NCBI GenBank assembly: GCA_030685015.1
Contig: JAUXWS010000082.1
Location: 1-47,735, forward strand
From: a bacterium
GTDB lineage: Bacteria > CAIWAD01
Direction: 5' to 3'
DNA: 47,735 nucleotides
A model generated the notes under the pieces. It was not told the origin of the DNA. It ran no database searches and was given only the letters and a program-made list of their open reading frames with translations. Shown here in pieces: positions 25,592-36,075 of the stretch (position 1 is its first letter; every line of letters starts with the position of its first letter). The translations under genes and the position numbers were made by a program.

Positions 25592-25756
25592 CAGCCTGTC
25601 GGACTTGTCCACTTGGCGGTCTTCATCGCCCCAATCGGTCCGGATTTTCCGCAATTTTCTTGAACAGACCACCAGTATGCTATGCGAAAATTCCGAAAGA
25701 CCGGCCTCGATTTGGGCGCGGATCCCATCCAAGGCCCAAGCCCGACAGGCTGCTAG
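25588..25756. mobile_element. Second small inverted-repeat element, at the helicase stop codon
   Basis: CTAGCAGCCTGTCGG at 25588-25602 is repeated inverted at 25742-25756, with further imperfect complementarity inward (CTTG; CGCCC..AATCG; GGATTTTCCG versus CGAAAATTCC), so the 169-bp element is a long imperfect palindrome. CTAG at both ends may be the target duplication, as in the element at 5693. Its first TAG is the helicase stop codon, so the native C-terminus may have been altered. It has no transposase. Confidence 0.7.
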
Positions 25757-26298
25757 ACCGCTGGATCGACCGGCTCGGACCTCACCACTGGCATGCGGCC
25801 AGCTGAAGCATGCGGACCGTTGCCGGCAATCGCCGTCCAGTTGGATCATCATGTGCGCCAGGAAAGGGCCGTCGACCGGTCGGCAGCGTCGCTTCTTCAC
25901 GTGGCTTGCCCTGTCACCTCAAACGGACGACAAGCCCTTCACACAACAACATGCACCGTGTCACTCGCATGAGGGATCACGAACCAAGCGTGAAAAAGGC
26001 CTTCCGCCCACCCATGTGGGAGGAAGACCTTTTCTGGGGGAGTAGTCCGCACATGCCTATGCTGGACTACTTGCCGGCACGTGCCCTACGCATGCCGGCG
26101 GGTCGATTCCAGGGGGCTGGAATCGCCTGGGTGGGAGAGTAGTTCATTGGACCTAAGGGAACAAGGGAGATCGGATTTAATCCCATTGCTGCCATACTCT
26201 TAGACGGGCTCGATGGGGACCACTTTGTCAATTGACACACCAAGACAATTGACGAGCTCAAGGCGTGAATTCATCCGGTGGGCCTGCCTTCAGGTAAC
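25757..26298. other. Non-coding stretch with a series of hairpins
   Basis: No convincing gene. Consecutive perfect or near-perfect stems occur: AAAAGG..CTTCC / GGAAG..CCTTTT (25993-26034, with an inner CCAC/GTGG), AGTAGTCC/GGACTACT (26040-26071), GCCGGC/GCCGGC (26073-26099), CGATTCCAG/CTGGAATCG with a GGGG loop (26104-26125) and GTCAATTG/CAATTGAC (26227-26253). The last may be the terminator of the convergent histidine-kinase operon and the first the terminator of the helicase. The density suggests a structured RNA or several terminators. A 63-codon open frame (25951-26142, MHRVTRM...) overlaps the hairpins and is not supported by a ribosome site. Confidence 0.5.
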
Positions 26299-27410
26299 TC
26301 ATGCCTTGTGACCTGGCAGGTACAGCTGTATTCTGGCCCCGCCCTCGGGGCGATTTGCCACGTCTATGTAGCCGCCGTGCTCGTCCATCAGCCGGCTGGC
26401 GATGGAAAGGCCCAAGCCGGTGCCATCGGCACGCGAGGTGAAGAAAGGGTCGAAGATTCGTTCCAGCTGATCTGGGGCAATGCCGGGACCTTCGTCCAGG
26501 ATGGAGATGACCTGGTAGTGGCCATGGGGCAGCACCTGTTCTTCGCGCCGCACTCGCACTCGGCTTTTCGGTCGGCTGAACTGGATGGCATTGAGCAGGA
26601 CGTTGAGCAGGACCTGGGTCAGTTGATCGAGATCCCCCCGAACAAGGGCCGGACCATTCGTCTCGGCTTCCAGGCGGACACCACGCAGCTCGGCCTGGGC
26701 GTGGACAAGTTCCTTCGCTCTTTCCATCACCAGGGCCAGATCAACCTCCACCAAATTCACCTGCCCGGGACGCGCAAAGGCAAGGAAGCGGGTGAGCAGG
26801 GCGTCCAAGCGGTCCAGCTCCTTGCCCAGGATCTCGACGAAACGTCGCCGTGGCGAGGTCGTGGGAATCTCATCGGAAACGATCGTGACGGCCGTCTTGA
26901 GCGAAGCCAGTGGATTGCGGATCTCATGGGCCAAGCCTGCGGTCAATTGCCCCAACGCCTGCAATCTCCCGGAACGGACCAGCTGCTGCTCCAGCGCCAG
27001 CATCTGCTCGATCTTGCGCTCGACCTCCAGCCGGGAGCGATGCTCGCGTTCAGCAAGCAGACCCGTGACCAGCCCCACCACGTTGTAAAGCAGGACTTCC
27101 AGCACCTTGTTGGCCGTGCCGGTGGGGTCCTGATGCAGCATGGAGTCCTGCATGCCGGCCATCAAGAAGGCGTGGGGCAGGTAGAGCAGGGTGGAGGCCA
27201 GTGCGGCCACGACCGACCCGCGCAGCCCGAAGAGGAAGGCCGCGCCGATGATTGGCACGTAGTAGAGGCGTCGGAGCACATCATGCAGCCAGTCCACGGA
27301 GGCCGGCGTCAGGAGGTGCGTCATGCTGATGGCCAGGATGGGCGCCCACAGCCACAACAATGCCGGGCCGGAGGCCAGCCAAGCCCAGCCCGTGGTCTGA
27401 GCTTCGGCCT

Positions 27411-27414
<4 letters not shown>
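26299..27414 (-). CDS. Membrane histidine kinase of an NtrC-type two-component system
   Basis: A 371-residue sensor kinase. Four hydrophobic segments lie at about 12-32, 53-66, 68-86 and 104-121 with almost no periplasmic domain, then a short coiled coil, HisKA with GLAHEIRNP (H163), and HATPase_c with NVLLNAIQFS, DEGPGI and GTGLGLSI. Such compact kinases pair with sigma-54 activators. Its ATG overlaps the regulator stop by ATGA, and it closes the metal-efflux operon. The signal is probably metal or envelope stress (inference from context). No extracytoplasmic metal-binding site is obvious. Confidence 0.93.
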
Positions 27415-28772
<1,358 letters not shown>

Positions 28773-28807
28773 GGTCTCTCCTGGCTGCCGGAAGCTCCCT
28801 GCAAGGA

Positions 28808-31800
28808 TCAGGCAACAGCCTGCTTCTTCATTCCTTTCAGCTCCGTGCGCAGCATCCACAGTTTGTAGACTGCCGGGTACACGAGCAATTCCAGCAGGAA
28901 TGATGTGAAAAGACCACCAATCATGGGCGCGGCTATACGCTTCATCACGTCGGCGCCCGCCGAGGTAGCCCACATGATGGGCAGGAGGCCCATGAAGGTG
29001 GCGGCCACGGTCATCATCTTGGGCCGCGCCCGCTTGACGGCGCCGTGCATGAGGGCCACGTCCAGCTCGGCGTGGGTGGTCAAGCGGCCTTCGCGCCGCG
29101 CCTCATCGCAGGCCAGGTCCAGGAAGAGCAGCATGAAGACGCCGGTCTCGGCGTCCAGGCCCAGCAGGGCGATCATGCCCACCCAGGCGGCGATGGAGAC
29201 GTTGTAGTCCAGCCAATAGAAGAGCCAGATCGCCCCGATGGCCGAGAAAGGCACGGCCAGCATGACGAGCAGGGTCTTGAAGCCCGAGCGCGTGTTCAAG
29301 TAGAGCAGGAGCAGGATGAGGCAGAGGGTGATGGGAATGATGAGCCGCAGGTGCTCGCCCACCCGCTGCATGTTCTCGTACTGTCCGCTCCACTGCAGGC
29401 TGGTGCCCGCCGGCAACTTCAGCCCGGCAACCACCTTGGTCTTGGCCTCGTCGACATAGCCGCCCACGTCCCGGCCCGCGATGTCCACGTAGACGTAGCC
29501 CGAGAGGAAGCCGTTCTCGTTGCGCAGCATCGACGGCCCGCTGGCGATGAGCAGATCGGCCAACTGCCCCAGCGGCACCTGTGTGCCGGAAGGCGTGGGC
29601 ACCAGCACGCGGGCCATCTGGTCCAGGTCGCTGCGCAGCTCGCGCGGATAGCGCAGGTTGACGGAGAAGCGCTGTCGGCCGTCGATGACCGTGCTGACCT
29701 CGTCGCCGCCGATGGCGCTGCCGACCACCATCTGCACATCCTCGATGGTCAGGCCGTGGCGCGCCAGTTGGTCGCGGCGCGGCACGATGTCGAGAAAGTA
29801 GCCGCTGCTGGCGCGCTCGGCATAGACGCTGCGTGTGCCTGGAACCTCGCGGATGAGCTGCTCGATCTCCCGCCCCACGCGCTCGATCTCCGCTGGATCG
29901 GAGCCGAAAATCTTGATCCCCACCGGCGTGCGCACGCCGGTGGTCAGCATGTCGGTGCGCGCCTTGATGGGCATGGTCCAGGCATTGGTGACGCCCGGCG
30001 TCCTCAGGGAGTCGTTCAGCTGATCGACAAGCTCGTCCCAGGACAAGTGGTCCGGCCAGATCGGGCGCAGCAGCGGCTTGAGACGCTCGGGCCACCAGGA
30101 CGAATACCAGCGTTCCTTTGCCCGCCACTCGCTGGGCGGCTTCAACACCACCGTCGTCTCCATCATCGACAAGGGCGCCGGGTCCGTCGCCGTGTCCGCC
30201 CGTCCGGCCTTGCCGAAGACGCGCTCCACCTCGGGGAAGGACTTGATGATCTGATCCTGGGTCTGCAGCAGGTCCTGCGCCTGGCTGACGGAGATGCCCG
30301 GCAGCGTCGTGGGCATGTAGAGGATCGTGCCTTCGTTCAAGGGCGGCATGAATTCGGTGCCAAGCTTGAAGTAGACCGGCAGGCTGAGCGCCACCAGCGC
30401 CAGGGCCGCCAGCACGGTCTTCCAGGGATGCTCGAGCACAACCCGGCAGGCGGGCTCGTAGACCCGGAAGATGGCGCGGCTGATGGGATGGCGCTCCTCG
30501 GAGTGGTAGGTGCCCACGGCCAGGCTACTGGCAAGGCCGGCCAGCCAGCGCGGCTTGAAGCGGAAGGGCTCTTCGCGGGCAAAGAGCATGCGCAGGGCGG
30601 GGTCCAATGTGATGGCCAACAACGCGGCCATGGCCATCGCCAGGGTCTTGGACAAGGCCAGGGGCTTGAAGAGCCGACCCTCCTGGTCGACCAGGGCGAA
30701 GATGGGCAGGAAGGCCACGGCGATCACGAGCAAGGAGAAGAAGACCGAGGGACCCACTTCGACCAGGGCCGCCAACCGCACCTGGTGGAAGTCGCCTTGG
30801 CGGCCCCCCACCTGCCAGTGGTGGATCTTGTTGTAGGCGTTCTCCACTTCAACGATGGCTCCGTCCACCAACACGCCGATGGAAATGGCGATGCCCGCCA
30901 GCGACATGATGTTGACGGAGATGCCCATCAGGTAGAGGGGGATGAAGGACAAGAGCACCGAGATGGGGATGGTGATGATGGGCACCACGGCCGAGGGGAA
31001 GTGCCAGAGGAAGAGCAGGATCACCAGCGAGACGATCAGTATCTCGACGACGAGCTCGTGCTTGAGCGTGTCCAGCGCCCGCTCGATCAGGTCCGCGCGG
31101 TCGTAGGTCGTGACCACCTCGACGCCGGCGGGCAGCGAGGGCCTCAGGCTCTCCAACCGTGCCTTGACCGCATTGATGACGTTCAGGGCATTCTCACCGT
31201 GACGCATGACGATAATGCCGCCCACGGCGTCTCCCAGCCCATCCAGGTCTGCCACGCCACGCCGCATGTCCGGCCCCAAGGCAATGCGCGCCACGTCCTT
31301 CAGCAGGACGGGCACGCCATCGACCGCCGACACCACGATGCGCTCGAAATCCGTCAACGTTTGGGCATAACCGTGTACTCGCACCATGTACTCGGTGCCG
31401 CTCCACTCCACCAGCCGGCCACCGGATTCGTTGTTGGACCGGCGGATGGCGCCGGCTATCTGGTCCAATGAAAGGTTGTGCGCCGCCAAGCGGTTGGGAT
31501 CCACGGTGATCTGCACTTGCCGCTTGATGCCCCCGATCGAAGCGACTTCGGACACGCCCGGCACCGACTGCAGCGCGTAACGCAGATTCCAGTCCTGGAA
31601 GGCGCGCAGGTCGTCCAGCGAGTGCGTGCCCGAACGATCCACCAGCGCGTACTGGTAGACCCAGCCCACCCCCGTGGCGTCCGGCCCCAGCTCCGTTCGG
31701 ACCCCTTGGGGCAGATCCGCCTGGATCTTCGACAGGTACTCCAGCACCCGCGAGCGGGCCCAGTAGATGTCCGTGCCGTCCTGGAACACGACGTAGATGT

Positions 31801-32071
31801 AGGAGAAGCCGAAATCCGAGTAGCCGCGGATGGCCTTCACGCGCGGCGCGCCGAGCAGGGCGCTGACGATGGGATAGGTCACCTGGTCTTCGATGAGGTC
31901 CGGGGAGCGGTCCCATTTGGAGTAGATGATGACCTGGGTATCCGAGAGGTCGGGCAGTGCGTCCAGCCGGATCTTGCCCAGTACGCGAAAGGCCACGGCA
32001 CAAAGGGCAAGCACTGCCAGAATGACCAGCAGGCGATGTTGCGCCGAGAAGGTGATGATGCGCCGGATCAT
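28808..32071 (-). CDS. cusA: CusA-like heavy-metal RND efflux pump
   Basis: A 1087-residue inner-membrane proton antiporter of the HME-RND family. It shares with CusA the opening LPDLSDTQVIIYSKWD, DGTDIYWARSRVLEYL, ELGPDATGVGWVYQYALVDRSG, the transmembrane helix 4 region MSLAGIAISIGVLVDGAIVEVEN and RTDMLTTGVRTPVGIKIFG, where the Met matches one of the CusA methionine triad. Copper or silver is the probable substrate. The pump works with the adjacent adaptor (32150-33799) and outer-membrane factor (33796-35064). A duplicated copy of its first 18 bases, with a 19-codon mini-ORF, sits just upstream. Confidence 0.95.
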   Translation of the reverse strand: MIRRIITFSAQHRLLVILAVLALCAVAFRVLGKIRLDALPDLSDTQVIIYSKWDRSPDLIEDQVTYPIVSALLGAPRVKAIRGYSDFGFSYIYVVFQDGTDIYWARSRVLEYLSKIQADLPQGVRTELGPDATGVGWVYQYALVDRSGTHSLDDLRAFQDWNLRYALQSVPGVSEVASIGGIKRQVQITVDPNRLAAHNLSLDQIAGAIRRSNNESGGRLVEWSGTEYMVRVHGYAQTLTDFERIVVSAVDGVPVLLKDVARIALGPDMRRGVADLDGLGDAVGGIIVMRHGENALNVINAVKARLESLRPSLPAGVEVVTTYDRADLIERALDTLKHELVVEILIVSLVILLFLWHFPSAVVPIITIPISVLLSFIPLYLMGISVNIMSLAGIAISIGVLVDGAIVEVENAYNKIHHWQVGGRQGDFHQVRLAALVEVGPSVFFSLLVIAVAFLPIFALVDQEGRLFKPLALSKTLAMAMAALLAITLDPALRMLFAREEPFRFKPRWLAGLASSLAVGTYHSEERHPISRAIFRVYEPACRVVLEHPWKTVLAALALVALSLPVYFKLGTEFMPPLNEGTILYMPTTLPGISVSQAQDLLQTQDQIIKSFPEVERVFGKAGRADTATDPAPLSMMETTVVLKPPSEWRAKERWYSSWWPERLKPLLRPIWPDHLSWDELVDQLNDSLRTPGVTNAWTMPIKARTDMLTTGVRTPVGIKIFGSDPAEIERVGREIEQLIREVPGTRSVYAERASSGYFLDIVPRRDQLARHGLTIEDVQMVVGSAIGGDEVSTVIDGRQRFSVNLRYPRELRSDLDQMARVLVPTPSGTQVPLGQLADLLIASGPSMLRNENGFLSGYVYVDIAGRDVGGYVDEAKTKVVAGLKLPAGTSLQWSGQYENMQRVGEHLRLIIPITLCLILLLLYLNTRSGFKTLLVMLAVPFSAIGAIWLFYWLDYNVSIAAWVGMIALLGLDAETGVFMLLFLDLACDEARREGRLTTHAELDVALMHGAVKRARPKMMTVAATFMGLLPIMWATSAGADVMKRIAAPMIGGLFTSFLLELLVYPAVYKLWMLRTELKGMKKQAVA

Positions 32072-32165
32072 CGATGAACCTCACATGATGGAGACAGTGA
32101 CTGCGGATCGATGATGCGCCGGATCATGGATGGACCTCTCGTGATGGTGTCAGGGAGTGCGGGTC
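32054..32165. repeat. Tandem duplication of the cusA start region with a mini-ORF
   Basis: The 18 bases GATGATGCGCCGGATCAT occur at 32054-32071, spanning the cusA start codon, and at 32110-32127, with similar sequence following each, so a unit of about 56 bp was duplicated. On the minus strand the upstream copy opens a 19-codon frame (MIRRIID...) from 32127 whose stop overlaps the cusA ATG (ATGA). Confidence 0.75.
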
Positions 32166-33799
32166 TCGGCCAGAGCGCCGCGGATGCGGGCCTCGGAGTC
32201 CAGCAGGAAGGTGCCGCGACTGGCCACGCGTTCGCCCTCCTTAAGCCCGGAGACGACCAGAGCCTGGTCGCCATCGCGCAGGCCCACGCGGATCATTCGT
32301 GGCGTGAAGGTGCCCGGGTTGGACTCTACGTAGACGATCTGTCGCAGGCCGCTGTCCAGGATGGCGGAGGCCGGAATCAGAAGGCCTGGCTGGGTGTCGG
32401 TTTCCAGGGCCACGTCCACGTACATGCCCGGCTTCAGCGTCAGGCCCGGGTTGTCCAGGCGGAAGCGCAGCGACACGGTGCGGGTGACCGGATCCAGCGT
32501 GGGCAGGACCTGCTGCACGTGGGCCTTGAAGGGATGACCTGGGTCGCTGGGCAGGCTGATTTCGGCGATCTGGTTGACATGGGCGCGCGCGGCTTCGCTC
32601 TCGTAGATGGCCGCGTCCACCCAGACCTTGTCCAAGTCCGTCACAGTGAAGAGTTCCATGCCCGCCTCGACGCGCTGTCCCTGGAGCACGGGCTTGACCG
32701 TGACGAAGCCCGCCGAGGGTGCGTCCAATACCACTGCCCGTCGGGCCGGAGCCCCAGCCTCCAACTCGGCAATCAGCGTGGGCGGGGCGTCCAGTAGTTC
32801 TAGACGGCGACGGGCGGCGGACATCAGGGCCGTGGCTTCGCTCGCGGTCGCGCCACCCTGCATCCGGCGGGCACCGGCCAGGGCCTGTGCGAATTCCTCC
32901 TGCGCTTGCAGCAGTTCTGGCGAGTAGAGCGTCAACAGAGGCTGGCCCTTTCGCACGACCTGGCCCGTGACCTGGACCCACAGCTCCTCGATCCAGCCTC
33001 CCACCTTCAAACTGATCAACCGCACCCGGCCCTCATCGGCCCGCACCTGGCCCACGGTGCGAATGCCGCGTCCCAGTTCGCCCCGCTGCACGACCGCCAC
33101 CTGCACGCCGGCCTGGCGCATGCCCTCCGCGCTGGTGGAGACCGTCGATAGTCCCGGCACGTCGCCGGTGGTCGCAGCAGCATCCGAGTACACCGGCACG
33201 TAGTCCATGCCCATCTCGTCCTTGGCGGGCGTCGCTGAAGTCACCTGGGGATTCATCGGATTGCGGTAGTACAGCAGCCGGCGGCCAGCTCCTTTTCCCA
33301 GCTCCGCCTCCGCCTTCCTGGCGGGCACCAGATCCATGCCGCAGGAGGGGCAGCTGCCCGGCTGGGTGGTCTTGACATCGGGGTGCATGGGGCAACTGTA
33401 GGTTGTCTGCAGGGCTGGAGCCGTGGCCGGTTTTCGCTTCTCGGGAACCAGATCCATGCCGCAGGTGGGACAGGCGCCGGTCTTGTCGGCATGCACGTCG
33501 GGATGCATGGGGCAGGTCCATCCCGTGGCAAGTGAATCCTGCGCAGGCGGCGCCATGCCGCTACCCGCCGTCGCAGCAGGGGACGCGCTTGCCTCTGCCA
33601 CTTCGACCGGAACCAGGCGCATGCCGCAGATCGGACAATCCCCCGGCTTTTCACTGACGTACGTGGGGTGCATGGGGCAGTGGTACTGGCTGACGTGCTC
33701 GCCCGTGGGGGAATGGGAACGCAGGGTCAGCGCCAGGCCCGTGCCCAACGCCGCCAGCGCTACCAGACTCCACACGAGGATCTTGGTGGACCGGTTCAT
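32150..33799 (-). CDS. cusB: CusB-like periplasmic adaptor with three heavy-metal-binding repeats
   Basis: A 549-residue adaptor. One N-terminal membrane anchor (about 7-26) is followed by three repeats of the YHCPMHP...CPxCGMxLVP type at 39-64, 95-119 and 134-159, and a degenerate fourth at 177-204 (YYRNPMN...EMGMDYVPVY). Most relatives carry one. The remainder is the barrel-sandwich/hairpin adaptor fold that docks the pump to the outer-membrane factor. The CxMxH and CxxCGM residues suit soft metals such as copper or silver. Its ATG overlaps the stop of the outer-membrane factor gene. Confidence 0.94.
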   Translation of the reverse strand: MNRSTKILVWSLVALAALGTGLALTLRSHSPTGEHVSQYHCPMHPTYVSEKPGDCPICGMRLVPVEVAEASASPAATAGSGMAPPAQDSLATGWTCPMHPDVHADKTGACPTCGMDLVPEKRKPATAPALQTTYSCPMHPDVKTTQPGSCPSCGMDLVPARKAEAELGKGAGRRLLYYRNPMNPQVTSATPAKDEMGMDYVPVYSDAAATTGDVPGLSTVSTSAEGMRQAGVQVAVVQRGELGRGIRTVGQVRADEGRVRLISLKVGGWIEELWVQVTGQVVRKGQPLLTLYSPELLQAQEEFAQALAGARRMQGGATASEATALMSAARRRLELLDAPPTLIAELEAGAPARRAVVLDAPSAGFVTVKPVLQGQRVEAGMELFTVTDLDKVWVDAAIYESEAARAHVNQIAEISLPSDPGHPFKAHVQQVLPTLDPVTRTVSLRFRLDNPGLTLKPGMYVDVALETDTQPGLLIPASAILDSGLRQIVYVESNPGTFTPRMIRVGLRDGDQALVVSGLKEGERVASRGTFLLDSEARIRGALAETRTP

Positions 33800-35064
33800 G
33801 GTGTCTTCCTTTCGTCACGTTGAAATTCCGGTTCCGGGCAGAGCCGCTGGATGCGCGCCCAGGCAATCATCTGCTCCGATTCGGCTCGCGCCAGGCCTGT
33901 CCTGGCGTCGATCCGCTGCAGGATGTCGTCGATTAGTCCGGCGAAGTCGGCTCCCCGATTGGTGTATGTGGACAGACCCGCTTCGGTGGTGGATTCGCGC
34001 AGGGGCAGAATGGAGTCCCGGTACTCGCGGACCACCTCCCGGGTGCGCTGCCATTCAGCCTGCCAGCGCCTGAGGTCCGCCAAGGCCTGGGCACGCGCGG
34101 CGCCCGCAGCCGCCTCCGCCGCCTCTTGTTCGTGGCGGGCGGCCAAGAGCAAGGGACCTTGCTTCTTGTTACGCCAGAGAGGCAGGGTCGAGCCCAGCTT
34201 CAGCATGATGACGGGATCCGACATGGCCGACAAGCCGCCCCCGGCGCCCACCATGAAGTCAGGTCGTAGATCCAGGCGCGACTCTTCCTGCCGATGCACC
34301 GCAACCTGGACCTCCGCAGCTTTTACACGCTGCTCCGGATTGGCGTCAAGCCATGCCGCCAGACTGTCCCAGGGAGCCAGATCCAGCACCGGCAGGGCGT
34401 GCACGACACCCAGATCCTGGTCTGCCGGCTGACCGAGCAATAGATTGAGGTCCGCCAGCAGGCCCGCCCGTTCCGCCGTCACGCCGGCCTTCCACTGCCT
34501 CAGTTCGGCGGCCTGCACACGCAGACGCAGCAGGGCTGCCCGATCCGCCTGTCCCGAGGCGATGCTGGCAGAGACGGCGCCCTCTGCCAAGGAGAGCCAT
34601 TCACCAGCCAAGCTAAACGCTTCCCATTCCTGATCCGCGGCATAGAGTCCGGCGTAGGAGATGCGCAGGGCTTCCACCACTTGGGCCTGCATGGTTTTCA
34701 ACTCCATCTCGCTCACGGCCGACTCGGCCTCGGCCGTGGCCCGGCGGGCGGCCCGTTTGCCGGGGTAGGGGAGTTCCTGGCCGAGTTCCAGCGTCAACGT
34801 GGAGTTGTTCCCAAGCGGAGAGATGCCCATGGCCTGCCCCGCCAGCTCCAGCGATGGGTCGGGCAGGGCCGCCGCGGCTCCCGACCGGGCGCGAGCCGCC
34901 TCCACGCGGGCGTGAGCCAGGGCCAGGACAGGCGCCTGGGAAAGGGCTTGCTGGATCAACAGATCCAAATCCGGCGCGAGGGGCCGGAGGTCCGTCTCCT
35001 CGGCCCAGGTCCCGGCACATGCCAACAGACCTGTCAGGATCGTCACCCGCGCGTGGCGCATCAT
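33796..35064 (-). CDS. TolC-family outer-membrane factor of the Cus-like system
   Basis: A 422-residue protein with a signal peptide (about 1-22, ending CAGTWAEE) and paired OEP repeats rich in long amphipathic helices: LALAHARVEAARARSG and LPDPSLELAGQ early, LELGQELPYPGKRAARRATAEAE mid, and RRWQAEWQRTREVVREY late. The start at 35064 has AGGAG 7 bases upstream; a GTG at 35082 is rejected. It begins 18 bp after the DUF2231 gene and overlaps the adaptor gene. Confidence 0.92.
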   Translation of the reverse strand: MMRHARVTILTGLLACAGTWAEETDLRPLAPDLDLLIQQALSQAPVLALAHARVEAARARSGAAAALPDPSLELAGQAMGISPLGNNSTLTLELGQELPYPGKRAARRATAEAESAVSEMELKTMQAQVVEALRISYAGLYAADQEWEAFSLAGEWLSLAEGAVSASIASGQADRAALLRLRVQAAELRQWKAGVTAERAGLLADLNLLLGQPADQDLGVVHALPVLDLAPWDSLAAWLDANPEQRVKAAEVQVAVHRQEESRLDLRPDFMVGAGGGLSAMSDPVIMLKLGSTLPLWRNKKQGPLLLAARHEQEAAEAAAGAARAQALADLRRWQAEWQRTREVVREYRDSILPLRESTTEAGLSTYTNRGADFAGLIDDILQRIDARTGLARAESEQMIAWARIQRLCPEPEFQRDERKTP

Positions 35065-35082
35065 CCCTTTCTCCTTTCGCAC

Positions 35083-35703
35083 TCAGCTTCGCGACACGAT
35101 GCCGCCCAGGTATCCGGCGGACAGCACCAGGAGCAGCGTCAGGCCGACCAGGCCCAGGTAGGCGGCACGCAGGGCAAGCGCCCGCTGCTTGCTCGCATAC
35201 CAGCGCAGCCCGGCCGCGACCACCATCAGCAGGGCCGAGAGAAGGGCCAGCAGGCGATGAGTCTCGATTGTGCGCTGCAGGTCGGGAGTCGCCTCCATCA
35301 TGCTGGCGTGAAGCAAGCCGGTCGCCGCCGTGGGCAGGAAGCTCAGGGCCACCAGGACCGCCAAGGTTTGGCCGATCGGCGGCAGCTCCCGTCCCTTGGC
35401 CAGTGTCCAAGCCTCCAGCATGACAAGCAGCAGCACCCAGGCGATGGGGAAGTGGACCAGGGTGGCGTGGTTGTCGGCCACCAGGTCCAGAAATCCTCCT
35501 TCCACATCGTGATGGTGCGCTCCGGTTTCGATCATGACCATGGGCGGCTGTGCTGAAGCAGGTGCTGGTGTGTTGACCTGGAGTGTCGTGTCCTGCGCAG
35601 GCGAGGCCTCATGATGCTCCTTGTGTTCATGCGCCTCCAGGCGGGCGCTTAGCACAACCAGGAACACGAAGGTCAGCTGGATCAAGCAGCGGATGTGAAT
35701 CAT
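35083..35703 (-). CDS. His-rich DUF2231-like membrane protein
   Basis: A 206-residue protein with a signal peptide (about 1-24) and a His-rich exported segment (AHEHKEHHE, then GAHHHDVEGG), followed by a four-helix membrane domain that begins NHATLVHFPIAWVLLLVMLEAW, as in DUF2231 proteins. The His residues suggest periplasmic metal binding. The start at 35703 has GGAAG 6-8 bases upstream. It is first in the efflux operon, with a sigma-54-like promoter 26 bp before it. Confidence 0.85.
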   Translation of the reverse strand: MIHIRCLIQLTFVFLVVLSARLEAHEHKEHHEASPAQDTTLQVNTPAPASAQPPMVMIETGAHHHDVEGGFLDLVADNHATLVHFPIAWVLLLVMLEAWTLAKGRELPPIGQTLAVLVALSFLPTAATGLLHASMMEATPDLQRTIETHRLLALLSALLMVVAAGLRWYASKQRALALRAAYLGLVGLTLLLVLSAGYLGGIVSRS

Positions 35704-35729
35704 GGAAACTTCCGTTTGCTGGTATGGAG

Positions 35730-35744
35730 GCAAGTCTCAGGCCA
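35730..35744 (-). promoter_or_regulatory. Sigma-54-like promoter for the Cus-like operon
   Basis: On the minus strand TGGCCT-N5-TTGC, with the GG and GC doublets at the required spacing, 26 bp before the DUF2231 start codon, giving a very short leader. Weaker than the divergent site because of TGGCCT instead of TGGCAC. Fits the NtrC-type regulator encoded at the end of the operon. Confidence 0.45.
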
Positions 35745-35961
35745 GTTGAGATCCTGGCGATTGCAGCGCTGCTGAAGCCGCGGAGAGGGACAGCTCGGAC
35801 CATGGACATCCGGCTATGGGGAATAGTCTCCAACAGGGCTGTCGACATTTCTCCTGCGGCGCAACCTCCAGCACCCTTCAACCCATTCGTCATTTGCGGG
35901 GAACAACGGATTGCAAAGCTAGGGGGGCGTCGACAGGCCCATTGATGGCACCGACGACACC

Positions 35962-35977
35962 TTGGCACATGGCTTGC
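35962..35977 (+). promoter_or_regulatory. Sigma-54 promoter for the beta-propeller gene
   Basis: TTGGCAC-N5-TTGC, a full match to the -24/-12 consensus, reading toward the lipoprotein gene that starts at 36076. Transcription would start near 35989. The rest of the 35704-36075 divergent region presumably holds activator sites, but I could not identify a clear palindrome. Confidence 0.7.
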
Positions 35978-36075
35978 TGAATTGGGCGCACGCCTTCGCA
36001 TGGCAGGGTTTGACCGCCTGCGGGGAAGGGAAACACACTTCAAATTCAACGCCGGAGTCGGAAAGGAACGTCGCC

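Noticed and set aside
25951-26142. A 63-codon small protein in the hairpin stretch
   Set aside because: No ribosome-binding site, and the sequence is better explained by the nested stems that overlap it.
29045-31471. 808-residue plus-strand open frame opposite the CusA-like gene
   Set aside because: Antisense shadow with His/Gln/Glu runs and no domain.
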